A stretch of 64,000 bases of DNA from Azospirillum brasilense (GCF_007827815.1 NZ_VITH01000001.1:124001-188000), one strand, 5' to 3'; counted from the first letter of the stretch, positions 8,519-17,166 are shown. Program-made: numbers and translations. Notes: generated by a model from the letters alone, not told the origin.

Positions 8519-9972
8519 GCGTCGTCGCCGTCATCGTCGCCACCCCGCTGATCGGCGCCGCCGTCCTCGCCCTGGTTCCCGGCCACCGGCTGGGCGCGCG
8601 GCTGAACATCGGCTTCTCCGCCGTCACGCTGCTGGCGTCCCTGGTCCTGTTCGGGCTGGAGCCGTCGAGCGGCGCGCTGTTCGTGGTGGACGCCTTCAAC
8701 ATCTACCTGATCGCGCTCACCGCCTTCGTCGGGCTGACCACCAGCGTCTTTTCCGCCGGCTACATCGCCCACGAGATCGCAGTGGGCAAGCTGGACGAGC
8801 GCAAGCTGCGCTTCTACCACGCCATGTACCAGGCCTTCATGTTCACCATGCTGCTGGCCCTGTCGGCCAACAACCTGGGCGTCATGTGGGTGGCGGTGGA
8901 GGGGGCGACCCTGACCACCGTGCTGATGGTCAGCCTGTACCGCACCGCCGCCAGCATCGAGGCGGCGTGGAAATACTTCATCCTGTGCGGCGTCGGCATC
9001 GCGCTCGCCTTGTTCGGCACCATCCTGATGTACATGGCTGCCCAGCCGGTGATGGGACCGGGCATGGCGGCGATGACCTGGACGGAACTGATGGGCCACG
9101 TCGCCAAGATCAGCCCGGCGATCCTCAACCTCGCCTTCGTATTCCTGCTGATCGGCTACGGCACCAAGGTCGGTCTGGCGCCGCTGCACGCCTGGCTGCC
9201 GGACGCCCACGCGGAGGGGCCGACGCCGATCTCCGCCGTGCTGTCGGGCCTGCTGCTGAACGTGGCGCTCTACGCCGTGCTGCGCTTCAAGATGCTGCTG
9301 GCGGCGAACGGGCAGGCCATCGCGCCGGGGCCGCTGATGATCGCCATGGGGCTGGCCTCGCTGCTGCTGGCCGGGCTGATGCTCTACCGGCGGCGCGACG
9401 TGAAGCGCTTCTTCGCCTACAGCTCCATCGAGCATATGGGCATCATCACCTTCGCCTTCGGCATGGGCGGGCCGCTCGCCAACTTCGCCGGGCTGCTGCA
9501 CATGGCGATGCACAGCCTGACCAAGTCGGCCATCTTCTACGCGGTCGGCCACGCCGTGCAGGTGACGGGGACGCAGCGGATCGAGCGGATTTCCGGCCTG
9601 ACGGTCAGCCATCCGGCGCTCGGTTGGGGCCTGCTGGCCGGGGTCGTGGCCATCGCCGGGTTGCCGCCCTTCGGCGTGTTCATGAGCGAATTCCTGCTGG
9701 TCACCAGCACCTTCGCGCGGCAGCCGCTGCTGGCCCTGCCGCTGGTCGTTGGCATCCTGGTCGCCTTCGGGGCGCTGGTGCTGCGGGTCCAGCAACTGTG
9801 CTTCGGCGCGCCGGGCATGGTGGAGGGCAGCGGCGTTCCGGTGGCCGAGGTGCCGCTGCAGGGGACGCTGGTTCCGCTCTACGCGCATCTGGCGCTGGTT
9901 CTGGTGGCGGGGGTCTGGCTGCCGGGGCCGCTGGTCGCGTGGTTCCAGGCCGTCGCGGCGCTGCTGGGGTAG
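8515..9972 (+). CDS. hyfF: HyfF-like proton-translocating membrane subunit (NuoL/N family)
   Basis: A second antiporter-like subunit, 485 residues, similar to HyfF. Conserved elements are FVGLTTSVFSAGYI, GYGTKVGLAPLHAWLPDAHAEGPTPISAVLSG near 215-250, RRDVKRFFAYSSIEHMG, and HSLTKSAIFYAVGHA, which carry the lysines and histidines of ion channels in this family. The open frame runs upstream into hyfE, but TTG at 8515 overlaps the hyfE stop and gives an N-terminus starting in the first helix (MSVVAVIVATPLIG). With HyfB-like and HyfC-like, the operon encodes two pumping-type subunits plus the anchor. Confidence 0.9.
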   Translation: MSVVAVIVATPLIGAAVLALVPGHRLGARLNIGFSAVTLLASLVLFGLEPSSGALFVVDAFNIYLIALTAFVGLTTSVFSAGYIAHEIAVGKLDERKLRFYHAMYQAFMFTMLLALSANNLGVMWVAVEGATLTTVLMVSLYRTAASIEAAWKYFILCGVGIALALFGTILMYMAAQPVMGPGMAAMTWTELMGHVAKISPAILNLAFVFLLIGYGTKVGLAPLHAWLPDAHAEGPTPISAVLSGLLLNVALYAVLRFKMLLAANGQAIAPGPLMIAMGLASLLLAGLMLYRRRDVKRFFAYSSIEHMGIITFAFGMGGPLANFAGLLHMAMHSLTKSAIFYAVGHAVQVTGTQRIERISGLTVSHPALGWGLLAGVVAIAGLPPFGVFMSEFLLVTSTFARQPLLALPLVVGILVAFGALVLRVQQLCFGAPGMVEGSGVPVAEVPLQGTLVPLYAHLALVLVAGVWLPGPLVAWFQAVAALLG

Positions 9973-9982
9973 GGGAGGCGGC

Positions 9983-11524
9983 ATGTACGGGGAAGAACCG
10001 CTGTTCGGCCTGTTGAACCGCATTGGCACGCCGGTGGAGGGGCACCGGCCCTGGCCGCGCTACCGGCTGGGCCGCGACGGCTGGCTGCGCCTGATCGAGG
10101 GGCTGGCGGGCAACGGCTGGAGCCTGCTCGGCCTGTGGGGGGAACCGAAGGCGGTCCACGCCGCCTTCCGCGAGGATTTCTCCGGCGACGTCGCGGTGGT
10201 CAGCCTCGACTGCCCGCAAGGCCGTTTCCCGAGCCTGAGCGCCGTGCGCCCCGCCGCCAACCGGCTGGAGCGCGCCGCCCACGACCTCTACGGCTTGGTG
10301 GCGGAGCGCACCACCGACCCGCGCCCCTGGCTGGACCACGACGCCTGGGGCGTGCGCCGTCCCCTGTCGGAGCAGCCGGCGGCCCCGGTTCCCAGCCCCG
10401 GCCCCTACACCTTCCTGCCGGTGGAAGGCGAAGGGTTGCACCAGATCCCGGTCGGCCCCGTCCACGCCGGCATCATCGAGCCCGGCCATTTCCGCTTCAC
10501 CGCCAACGGCGAGACCGTCGTCCGGCTGGAGGAGCGGCTCGGCTACGTCCACCGCGGGGTGGAGGGGCTGATGCAGGGCAGGCCGGTGGCGGAGACGGCG
10601 AGGCTGGCCGCCCGCATCTCCGGTGATGCGACGGTGGCGCACAGCCTCGCCTTTGCCCGCGCGGTCGAGGCGGCGCTCGGTGTCGAGGTGCCGGCGCGGG
10701 CGGTGTGGCTGCGCGCCCTGATGGCCGAACTGGAGCGGATCGCCAACCATCTCGGCGACATCGGGGCCATCTGCAACGACGCCGCCTTCGCCTTCATGCT
10801 GGCCCAGACCAGCCAGTTGCGGGAGCGCGTGCTGCGCACCGCGGACGCCTGCTTCGGGCACCGGCTGATGATGGACCGGGTGATCCCCGGCGGCGTCGCC
10901 ACCGATTTGCCGGAGCGCGGCGCGGGCCTGCTGCTGGAGCTGGTGGCGGAGCTGCGCAAACGCTTCCCACCGCTGGTCGCGGTCTATGACGGCAAGGCGT
11001 CCTTGCAGGACCGCACGGTCACGACGGGATTCGTGTCCGCGGAGCTGGTCACCCGCTTCGGCGCCGGCGGTCACGTCGGACGCGCGTCCGGCCGCGACCA
11101 GGACGCCCGCCGCAGCCCTGGCTACGCGCCCTACGACGAGCTGAATTTCGAGGTGCCGGTGCTGACCGAGGGCGACGTGAACGCCCGCGTCTGGGTGCGC
11201 ATCCGCGAGGTGGAGCAGTCCCTGTCGCTGATCGAGCAGATCGTCACCCGCCTGCCGGCGATTTCGCGCGGCCTCGACCACCCGTCGGTCCCGCTGGAGG
11301 CCGGCCGGGGCGGGGAGGGCATGGCCTTGGTCGAATCCTTCCGCGGCGAGATTCTGACCTGGGTGCGGCTGGACGGGGAGGGCATGGTCGCCCGCTGCCA
11401 CCCGCGCGACCCTTCCTGGTTCCAGTGGCCGTTGCTGGAGGCGGCCATCGGGGGAAACATCGTCGCCGACTTTCCGCTGTGCAACAAGTCGTTCAACTGT
11501 TCCTACGCGGGACACGACCTGTAA
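9983..11524 (+). CDS. hyfG: HyfG-like large subunit lacking the N-terminal Ni-binding cysteines
   Basis: Fusion of a NuoC-like N-terminal domain (about 1-130) and a NuoD/hydrogenase large-subunit domain (about 145-513), as in HycE/HyfG. In hydrogenases the first metal-binding motif reads RxCGxCS. Here the aligned site is RISGDATVAHS (211-221), so both cysteine positions hold Ser213 and Ala216. The canonical C-terminal DPCxxC is replaced by FPLCNKSFNC close to the end (Cys500 and Cys506, five residues apart). A NiFe centre therefore cannot be assembled in the usual way. The GYVHRGVE motif near 188-195 is kept. This pattern matches the Ehr group of hydrogenase-related complexes. ATG 9983 follows GGAGGCGG. 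Confidence 0.88.
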   Translation: MYGEEPLFGLLNRIGTPVEGHRPWPRYRLGRDGWLRLIEGLAGNGWSLLGLWGEPKAVHAAFREDFSGDVAVVSLDCPQGRFPSLSAVRPAANRLERAAHDLYGLVAERTTDPRPWLDHDAWGVRRPLSEQPAAPVPSPGPYTFLPVEGEGLHQIPVGPVHAGIIEPGHFRFTANGETVVRLEERLGYVHRGVEGLMQGRPVAETARLAARISGDATVAHSLAFARAVEAALGVEVPARAVWLRALMAELERIANHLGDIGAICNDAAFAFMLAQTSQLRERVLRTADACFGHRLMMDRVIPGGVATDLPERGAGLLLELVAELRKRFPPLVAVYDGKASLQDRTVTTGFVSAELVTRFGAGGHVGRASGRDQDARRSPGYAPYDELNFEVPVLTEGDVNARVWVRIREVEQSLSLIEQIVTRLPAISRGLDHPSVPLEAGRGGEGMALVESFRGEILTWVRLDGEGMVARCHPRDPSWFQWPLLEAAIGGNIVADFPLCNKSFNCSYAGHDL

Positions 11525-11535
11525 GGAGGCCGCCG

Positions 11536-12057
11536 ATGCTGAAGCACATCCTGACCTCCCTGACCGGCGGCCCTGTCACCGAGGCCGCGCCTGCCCCCGC
11601 CGATGCGGCTTTGGCGGAGCTGGCCGGACAGTTGGACAAGGCCGCCAAGGTTCGGCTGGGCCGCAGCCTGTCGATCCGCGAGGTCGACGCGGGGTCCTGC
11701 AACGGCTGCGAGCTGGAAATCCACGCGCTGAACAACCCGATCTACGATCTGGAGCGCTTCGGCATCCGCTTCGTGGCCTCGCCGCGCCACGCCGATGTCC
11801 TGCTGGTCACCGGTCCGGTCGCCCGCAACATGCGCGAGGCACTGATCCGCACCTGGGACGCCACGCCCGGCCCGAAATGGCTGGTGGCCTGTGGCGACTG
11901 CGCCGTCAGCGGCGGCCTGTTCGCCGGCGGCTACGCCTGCGTCGGTCCGGTGGAGGAGGTGCTGCCGGTGGACCTGCGCATCCCCGGCTGTCCGCCACGC
12001 CCGGCCGATCTGCTGGCCGGCCTGCTGGCCTTGCTGGAGACCAGCGCGGGGCGGTGA
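11536..12057 (+). CDS. hyfI: HyfI-like small iron-sulfur subunit (NuoB family)
   Basis: Electron-transfer subunit related to HyfI/HycG and NuoB, 173 residues. Candidate ligands of one 4Fe-4S cluster are C55-x2-C58 (SCNGCE), C119/C122 (ACGDCA), and C152 in IPGCPPRP; the CxxC spacing is that of hydrogenase small subunits rather than the adjacent CC of NuoB. An Ala/Pro-rich leader of about 35 residues precedes the domain. A strong AAGGAGG at 11523-11529 sets the ATG at 11536. It is the last gene of the operon and ends seven bases from the convergent mazG stop. No HyfH/NuoI-type or HyfA-type ferredoxin subunit accompanies it. Confidence 0.9.
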   Translation: MLKHILTSLTGGPVTEAAPAPADAALAELAGQLDKAAKVRLGRSLSIREVDAGSCNGCELEIHALNNPIYDLERFGIRFVASPRHADVLLVTGPVARNMREALIRTWDATPGPKWLVACGDCAVSGGLFAGGYACVGPVEEVLPVDLRIPGCPPRPADLLAGLLALLETSAGR

Positions 12058-12064
12058 GGGCGGG

Positions 12065-12874
12065 TCAGGACTCGCCGCGTTCCTCGCGCTTGGCCTGCTG
12101 CCAGAAGGCCTCCATCTCGTCCAGCGTCGCCTCCTTGGGGGTGCGGCCCTGCTCGGACAGAAGCGCCTCAATGCGGTGGAAACGGCGTTCGAACTTGGCG
12201 TTGGTGCCGCGCAGCGCCGATTCCGGCTCGACCTTCAGGCGGCGGGCGAGGTTGACCAGAGCGAAGAGCAGATCGCCCAGCTCGTCGGCCACCCGGTCCG
12301 GGGCGGAGCCGCTGTCCATCTCATGCCGCAGTTCGCGGACCTCCTCCTCGATCTTGTCGAGGATGTCCCGCGCGTCGGTCCAGTCGAAGCCGACGCGGGC
12401 GGCGCGGTTCTGCAGCTTCAGGGCGCGGGTGAGGGCAGGGAGACCGGCGATGACGCCCTCCAGGGCGGACGGGGCGCGGCCTTCCTCGGCGGCCTTGGCG
12501 GCGCGCTCCGCGGCCTTGTGGTCCTCCCACCGCGAGGTCTGCATGTCGGCGCCCTTGACCTCCTCGGCGCCGAAAACGTGCGGGTGGCGGCGGATCATCT
12601 TGTCGGCGATGACGCCGGCGACCTCGTCGAAGTCGAACAGATTCTCTTCGCGGGCCATCTGGCTGTAATAGACTACTTGGAAGAGCAGGTCGCCCAACTC
12701 CTCGCGCAGCGCCGGCATGTCGCCTTTTTCGATGGCGTCGGCCACCTCGTAGGCTTCCTCGATCGTGTGCGGCGCGATGGTGGCGTAGGTCTGCTCCAGA
12801 TCCCACGGGCATCCGCCGTTGGGGTCGCGCAGGCGGGCCATGACGTCGATCAGGCGGTCGATGTTGCGGGACAT
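12065..12874 (-). CDS. mazG: MazG nucleoside triphosphate pyrophosphohydrolase
   Basis: Hydrolyses (d)NTPs to monophosphate and pyrophosphate, a house-cleaning role. The 269-residue protein has the two tandem MazG domains of the E. coli type. The first contains DPNGGCPWDLEQT, the metal-binding EEAYEVADAIEKGD and EELGDLLFQVVYYSQ. It is followed by DKMIRRHPHVFG. The second domain repeats the pattern (LRHEMDSG, VADELGDLLFALVNLAR). ATG at 12874. Its position on the same strand below hflX-hfq matches the conserved alphaproteobacterial order, although several small unknown genes separate them here. Confidence 0.95.
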   Translation of the reverse strand: MSRNIDRLIDVMARLRDPNGGCPWDLEQTYATIAPHTIEEAYEVADAIEKGDMPALREELGDLLFQVVYYSQMAREENLFDFDEVAGVIADKMIRRHPHVFGAEEVKGADMQTSRWEDHKAAERAAKAAEEGRAPSALEGVIAGLPALTRALKLQNRAARVGFDWTDARDILDKIEEEVRELRHEMDSGSAPDRVADELGDLLFALVNLARRLKVEPESALRGTNAKFERRFHRIEALLSEQGRTPKEATLDEMEAFWQQAKREERGES

Positions 12875-13014
12875 GGGAAGGTCTTCTTCGGCAGCGGGAT
12901 GGAATGGGTCAGCGACCTTAGCGGACCCGTACCAGCGAGAAAAGAGCGTGCGCCCCGCCGGAGCATTAAAATCATATAAGCGAGATTATGGAAAATAAGT
13001 TTGTGAAGAAGCGA

Positions 13015-13038
13015 GGAGGGCGCCTTTGGCAGCCCTCC
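13015..13038 (-). terminator. Probable terminator hairpin below the 139-residue gene
   Basis: On the minus strand GGAGGGC / GCCCTCC form a 7-bp stem with a 10-base loop, 14 bases after the stop of the gene at 13052-13471. The following bases are only moderately T-rich, so termination may be partial or Rho-assisted. Confidence 0.4.
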
Positions 13039-13051
13039 GGTTCGTGCTGCT

Positions 13052-13471
13052 TCAGCCTCCGCGGAACCCCTTCAAGCTTTCAGCGGGTGGCTGAGGTGGA
13101 AAATCCGCGCCGCGGGCGGCCTGGATCAGCGATTCCAGGAAGGTCCGGTACGGATCGCCGGAAGTCTTTGCGGATTCCGCCGGCTCGATCGGCCCGTCAT
13201 AGCCGCTGGCGCTCGGACTAAGCGCTCCATACTCGGAGTTCTCCAGGGTCGGCGACAGAAAAATCGAGTGGGTCGTCGTCTCCGGCTCGCCGACGTGACG
13301 TTGGGAGGGCTTCAGCGAGAAGTTCCCATCAGCGTCCGGCATCGACAGGATCATCACGCCATGCTCCACCGCCTCCTTGTCCCGCGCGTTCTGCCGCGCG
13401 TCGTTGTCGAAGGCGCTTCGTGGGTAGACGCTCTCGATGCTTGAGGGATCGTGGATGTTGGCCGTCTGCAT
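13052..13471 (-). CDS. Hypothetical protein, 139 residues
   Basis: I do not recognise this protein. It is hydrophilic, with no signal peptide or membrane segment, and has a Ser/Pro-rich middle and a C-terminal part PYRTFLESLIQAARGADFPPQ that may be helical. The composition (many Asn, Ser, Asp) differs from the Ala/Arg-rich neighbours. ATG at 13471 is the first start. A hairpin follows the stop. The adjacent region near 12960-13010 is unusually AT-rich for the window, so the gene may be a recent arrival. It could also be a fast-evolving lineage-specific gene. Confidence 0.55.
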   Translation of the reverse strand: MQTANIHDPSSIESVYPRSAFDNDARQNARDKEAVEHGVMILSMPDADGNFSLKPSQRHVGEPETTTHSIFLSPTLENSEYGALSPSASGYDGPIEPAESAKTSGDPYRTFLESLIQAARGADFPPQPPAESLKGFRGG

Positions 13472-13543
13472 GGATCACCCGCCGTTGTTGCGTTGGTCCA
13501 ACACATGGTGGCGATGGCGGGTTCCGAGGGATCGCGGGCCTTT

Positions 13544-13813
13544 TCACTCCATGGAATGCGCGTGCGTGGCGGGCCGCGGCTTCCGACGCTGCGGCGGTGC
13601 CACGCTGAGCACCGGTTCGGCGTCGATCGCGCGAACCACCTCGTGATCCAAGGCGGCGTCCGCGGTCTCGGGCTCGGTGGAACACTGTGCCGCGTCGGCG
13701 GCCAGGACCGCCGCTCCGCCTGAAGGCTGACATTCGGCGATGCGCTCCGCGCAGGCCGTGGGCGCCAGCAGTGACGCCACCAACAGCACGCGCTTTAGGG
13801 CACTGGCCTTCAT
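13544..13813 (-). CDS. Small putative secreted or lipoprotein, 89 residues
   Basis: From ATG 13813 the product starts MKASALKRVLLVASLLAPTAC, a basic and hydrophobic signal ending in a cysteine that could be lipidated, although proline at -3 is a poor lipobox. The mature part is short and acidic, with two further cysteines (IAECQPS, AAQCSTE), and ends in a basic tail. The frame opens further upstream, but the added residues look non-coding. No family is recognised. Function unknown; an envelope location is inferred from the leader only. Confidence 0.5.
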   Translation of the reverse strand: MKASALKRVLLVASLLAPTACAERIAECQPSGGAAVLAADAAQCSTEPETADAALDHEVVRAIDAEPVLSVAPPQRRKPRPATHAHSME

Positions 13814-13946
13814 GATCGGGCGCTCCGCAAGGCTCACGGCGGCCGTTTCCGGCATCCTGTCACTATAAGGCCGCCTTACCCAGGGAGTTCCCGCCGAATC
13901 CGGTCCCCGCCGGAGGACGTGTGCGGTAGTCCGGTGCGCGTTCCCC

Positions 13947-14759
13947 TTAGCCGAACAGATGCCGGTGCATCGCCTCCCAACTCGCACGGTCGGGGGTCAG
14001 CATCACCCCACCGTTGAGGGCGGTCGGACGATAGGGCGAGCCGTCGAACAGCGCGCTGTAGCCGCCGGCCTCCGCGTGGAGCAGAACGCCAGCCGCGTGA
14101 TCCCATGGCATCAGCCGGTGGTACATCGAGAAATGCGCCCGGCCGTCGAGCAGGCGCAGATACTCCTGCGCGGCGCTGGACAGGCAGACGCGCGGGCCGA
14201 GGGAGCGGCCGCGCTCGTCGAGCTGGCGTCCCAGATCCTCCGCGCAGAAGCGCGTCGACAGGGCTCCGGTCATCTCGGCCAGGGAGACCGCCGGGGCGAC
14301 CGTGACGCGCTTGCCGTTCAGGTGGGCGCCCTGCCCTTTCACCGCCGTGGCGATGCGCCCGTCGCACGGGTCGTAGATCCAGCCGGCCACCGTCTCGCCA
14401 CGGCAGGCCAGGGCGATGATCACCGCGAACAGCGGGCGCCCGTTCGCGAAGTTCAGGGTGCCGTCGATCGGGTCGATGATCCAGACCGGCGCATCGCCGT
14501 GGATGCGGTCGAGCAGGGACTTGTCCTCGGAGACGGCCTCCTCCCCCACCACCGTGCTTCCGGGAAGCAGGTCCAGCAGGCGCGGCGTCAGGGCGCGCTC
14601 CCCCGCCTCGTCGGCCAGCGTCACGAGATCGGCCGGACCGGTCTTCTCACGGATGCCGGCGTTCGCCAGATCGCGGAAATAGGGAAGGATTTCGCTTTCC
14701 GCGACCTCGCGGATGATCGCGGAGACGCGGTCGACGTCGGGAATCGGAAAATCTGTCAC
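13947..14759 (-). CDS. Inositol-monophosphatase family phosphatase
   Basis: Mg2+-dependent phosphatase of the IMPase fold, 270 residues. Metal-site motifs are GEEAVSED (about 72-79), WIIDPIDGTLNF (93-104) and MPWDHAAG near 218-225. Proteins of this type act on inositol phosphates, histidinol phosphate or 3'(2')-phosphoadenosine nucleotides, and the sequence alone does not settle which. The GTG start at 14759 overlaps the stop of the upstream proline-rich gene (GTGA), so the two are probably translated together. Confidence 0.88.
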   Translation of the reverse strand: MTDFPIPDVDRVSAIIREVAESEILPYFRDLANAGIREKTGPADLVTLADEAGERALTPRLLDLLPGSTVVGEEAVSEDKSLLDRIHGDAPVWIIDPIDGTLNFANGRPLFAVIIALACRGETVAGWIYDPCDGRIATAVKGQGAHLNGKRVTVAPAVSLAEMTGALSTRFCAEDLGRQLDERGRSLGPRVCLSSAAQEYLRLLDGRAHFSMYHRLMPWDHAAGVLLHAEAGGYSALFDGSPYRPTALNGGVMLTPDRASWEAMHRHLFG

Positions 14760-15322
14760 GGTTTCGGTGCCGCTTTGTTGGATCGGGGGTCGAGTCTCAG
14801 AACCGTTCCGCCATCCTTCGGCGGTTCCGGCAGCATGACTTTGCCGTCCAAGCCGCTGTCTTTCAACGCTTTGACCAGCGCGTCATAGGTGGCTTGATCG
14901 GCCGCGGGGTTCGGGGCGGGCGGCGTGCCGGTCGGCGGGCCGGGGTCCGGCGGCTTGCGCGGCGCGTTCGGATCGGGCGGGGACTGCGGCACGTCGCGCG
15001 CCTCCCGTGTTTCCTCCTTGGGCGGCGGCGGGGGCGGACGCCACAGGCGGAAGCAATCGGTGAAGGTCGCTTCCTTGCAGGCTTTCAGCAGTTCCTTCGG
15101 GTCCGGCGCCACCACCAGCGGGCCGGGCGGCGCTGGAGGAAACTCCGCAGGCTCCGGCGGCAGGGGGTCTTCCGGGGCGACCGGTGGCTCCTCCACGAAT
15201 CCCGGCGGCAGCACCCGCTCGGCGGCGGAGGCGGTGCCCGCGAAGGCCAGAAACGCCAGGGACAGGAGAGCGATCGGTACGCGCAAGGGAATCCGGAAAA
15301 AGAAAGCGGGCCGAGCGTCCAT
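14756..15322 (-). CDS. Proline-rich secreted protein, 188 residues
   Basis: From ATG 15322 there is a clear signal peptide (hydrophobic core IALLSLAFLAFAGTASA, cleavage likely after ASA). The mature protein is rich in Pro, with runs such as PPAPPGP and PPPPPP, and has a short cysteine pair region LLKACKEATFTDCFRLW. The C-terminal 60 residues could fold (DQATYDALVKALKDSGLDG). I cannot assign a family. The frame continues upstream, but those residues lack signal-peptide or family features. The stop overlaps the phosphatase start. Likely periplasmic or envelope-spanning. Confidence 0.65.
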   Translation of the reverse strand: MDARPAFFFRIPLRVPIALLSLAFLAFAGTASAAERVLPPGFVEEPPVAPEDPLPPEPAEFPPAPPGPLVVAPDPKELLKACKEATFTDCFRLWRPPPPPPKEETREARDVPQSPPDPNAPRKPPDPGPPTGTPPAPNPAADQATYDALVKALKDSGLDGKVMLPEPPKDGGTVLRLDPRSNKAAPKP

Positions 15323-15383
15323 TATGGCGCCCTGCCCGCTGCATAGCCACGGACAAATCCTTGTCCCGGCACAGCCGTCTCCG

Positions 15384-15668
15384 TCAGGAGCGCGGCAGGC
15401 TTTCGCTCGGGGTGGCGTGCAGCGCCCAGGCGGCCAGTTCGGACCGCAGGGCGGCAATCTTGCCGCTTTCCGTCGGGTTGGTTTCCTTGCGCCAGGCGTC
15501 GCTGATGATTTCCAGCAGACGGGCGCGTCCGGCGGTGTCACGCGACAGTTCCTGGATGCGCAGCACCGCGGCACCGGGCGACAACTGCTCCTGCCGGGCG
15601 ACCAGGGTCACCTGATCGGCCAGAAAGGCGGTGATCGAGAAGTGTGTAGGATCGGTCTGCAAACGCAT
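15384..15668 (-). CDS. Small hypothetical protein, 94 residues
   Basis: ATG at 15668 is preceded by a strong GGGAGGAGG sequence, which fixes the start over the longer upstream frame. The product begins MRLQTDPTHFSITAFLADQV, is soluble and mostly helical in character (QEQLSPGAAVLRIQELSRD, RLLEIISDAWRKE). No known domain is recognised. It precedes the proline-rich gene on the same strand by about 60 bases and may share its transcript. Confidence 0.65.
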   Translation of the reverse strand: MRLQTDPTHFSITAFLADQVTLVARQEQLSPGAAVLRIQELSRDTAGRARLLEIISDAWRKETNPTESGKIAALRSELAAWALHATPSESLPRS

Positions 15669-15840
15669 AGGCGGGCCTCCTCCCGGGGATAACCCATCGG
15701 CTCCCCGTGTCGAATATCGGGGGCGCGTTGGGAAAAGGCTACACCTCGGACGTCGTAGGACGGGGCTGAAATCGGGCGCGTCATGTCGTCGCATGTGCAC
15801 GAACGAATTATGACGCGCCCGACTCCTTTATGGCGAAAGA

Positions 15841-17166
15841 TCAGCCGTGCACGAACCGTTTCTCGAAACGGGCCAGATCCGCCGGGTCGATGGCCACCTG
15901 GATGTGGGCCTGGAGCTCGTCGTCCCGCCGCTCCAGCACCTCACCTTTTGCATAGAGCCACGCGAGCGCCGCCCCATCCCCCAACTCGACCGACAGGTCC
16001 ACCACATGGCGGTGGGCGTTCATCCGCTGGTCAAGCAGCCGGTCGAGATCGGCGATCCCCGCCCCGGACAGGGCGGACACCGCCACCGCGCGCGGGTTGC
16101 GGGCTGTCTGGGCCAGGATCGCCTCACGCGACTCCTCGTCCAGCGCGTCGATCTTGTTCAGCACCTCGATCACCCGGTCGTCGGCGTCCGGGTCGATGCC
16201 CATGTCGCTCATGACCTCGTGCACGTCGGCCTTCTGGGCCTCGCTGTCCTGGTGGGACACGTCGCGGACGTGCAGGATGATGTCGGCGGCGTCCACCTCC
16301 TCCAGCGTGGCGCGGAAGGCGGCGACGAGGCCGTGCGGCAGGTCGGAGATGAAGCCCACCGTGTCCGACAGGATCACCTTGCGCCCGGACGGCAGCGTCA
16401 CCTGACGCATCGTCGGGTCCAGCGTGGCGAACAGCAGGTCCTTGGCGAAGACGTCGGCGTTGGCCAGCCGATTGAACAGCGTCGACTTGCCGGCGTTGGT
16501 GTAGCCGACCAGCGCCACCACCGGGTATGGCACCTTGGCGCGGGCCTTGCGGTGCAGGCCACGGGTGCGGCGGACCTCCTCCAGCTCCTTCTTGATCTTG
16601 ACGATGCGGTCGCCGATCAGGCGGCGGTCCATCTCGAGCTGGGATTCGCCGGGGCCGCCGAGGAAGCCGAAGCCGCCGCGCTGGCGTTCCAGGTGGGTCC
16701 AGGAGCGGACGAGGCGCGACTTCTGGTAGGTCAGGGCTGCCAGCTCGACCTGGAGCATGCCTTCACGCGTGCGGGCGCGGGCGCCGAAGATCTCCAGGAT
16801 CAGACCGGTGCGGTCGATGACCTTGACCTTCAGGGCCTTTTCCAGATTGCGCTGCTGCACCGGCGACAGCGCGTGGTCGAGGATGACGAGGGACGCCTCC
16901 GTCTCCTCCACGATCTGGGCAAAATGCTCCACCGTCCCCGACCCGAGAAGGATCGAAGGCTGCGGGCGGTTCACCCGCGCGCATTCGGCGTGCACGACCT
17001 CCAGATCGATGGCGCGGGCAAGGCCCACCGCCTCGTCCAGGCAGGATTCGGGATGGCGCAGGACCCCGTCCGCCTCATTGCGGAGGACGGGGTGGACCAC
17101 GATGGCGCGGCCGGAGGCATCAGGCGTCCGGCCGTTGCCATTGGTCGAAAGATCAGACGTTTTCAC
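15841..17166 (-). CDS. hflX: HflX ribosome-associated GTPase
   Basis: GTPase of the HflX family that binds the 50S subunit and rescues or splits stalled ribosomes, 441 residues. The N-terminal HflX domain (about 20-200) ends with the glycine-rich [21 protein letters not shown]. The G domain has G1 [13 protein letters not shown]3 DTVGFI and a NKID-type G4 (LNKIDAL). The GTG start at 17166 lies inside the last codons of hfq (14-base overlap), so hfq and hflX are translationally coupled, as in many proteobacteria. A C-terminal HflX-like extension follows residue 365. Confidence 0.95.
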   Translation of the reverse strand: MKTSDLSTNGNGRTPDASGRAIVVHPVLRNEADGVLRHPESCLDEAVGLARAIDLEVVHAECARVNRPQPSILLGSGTVEHFAQIVEETEASLVILDHALSPVQQRNLEKALKVKVIDRTGLILEIFGARARTREGMLQVELAALTYQKSRLVRSWTHLERQRGGFGFLGGPGESQLEMDRRLIGDRIVKIKKELEEVRRTRGLHRKARAKVPYPVVALVGYTNAGKSTLFNRLANADVFAKDLLFATLDPTMRQVTLPSGRKVILSDTVGFISDLPHGLVAAFRATLEEVDAADIILHVRDVSHQDSEAQKADVHEVMSDMGIDPDADDRVIEVLNKIDALDEESREAILAQTARNPRAVAVSALSGAGIADLDRLLDQRMNAHRHVVDLSVELGDGAALAWLYAKGEVLERRDDELQAHIQVAIDPADLARFEKRFVHG

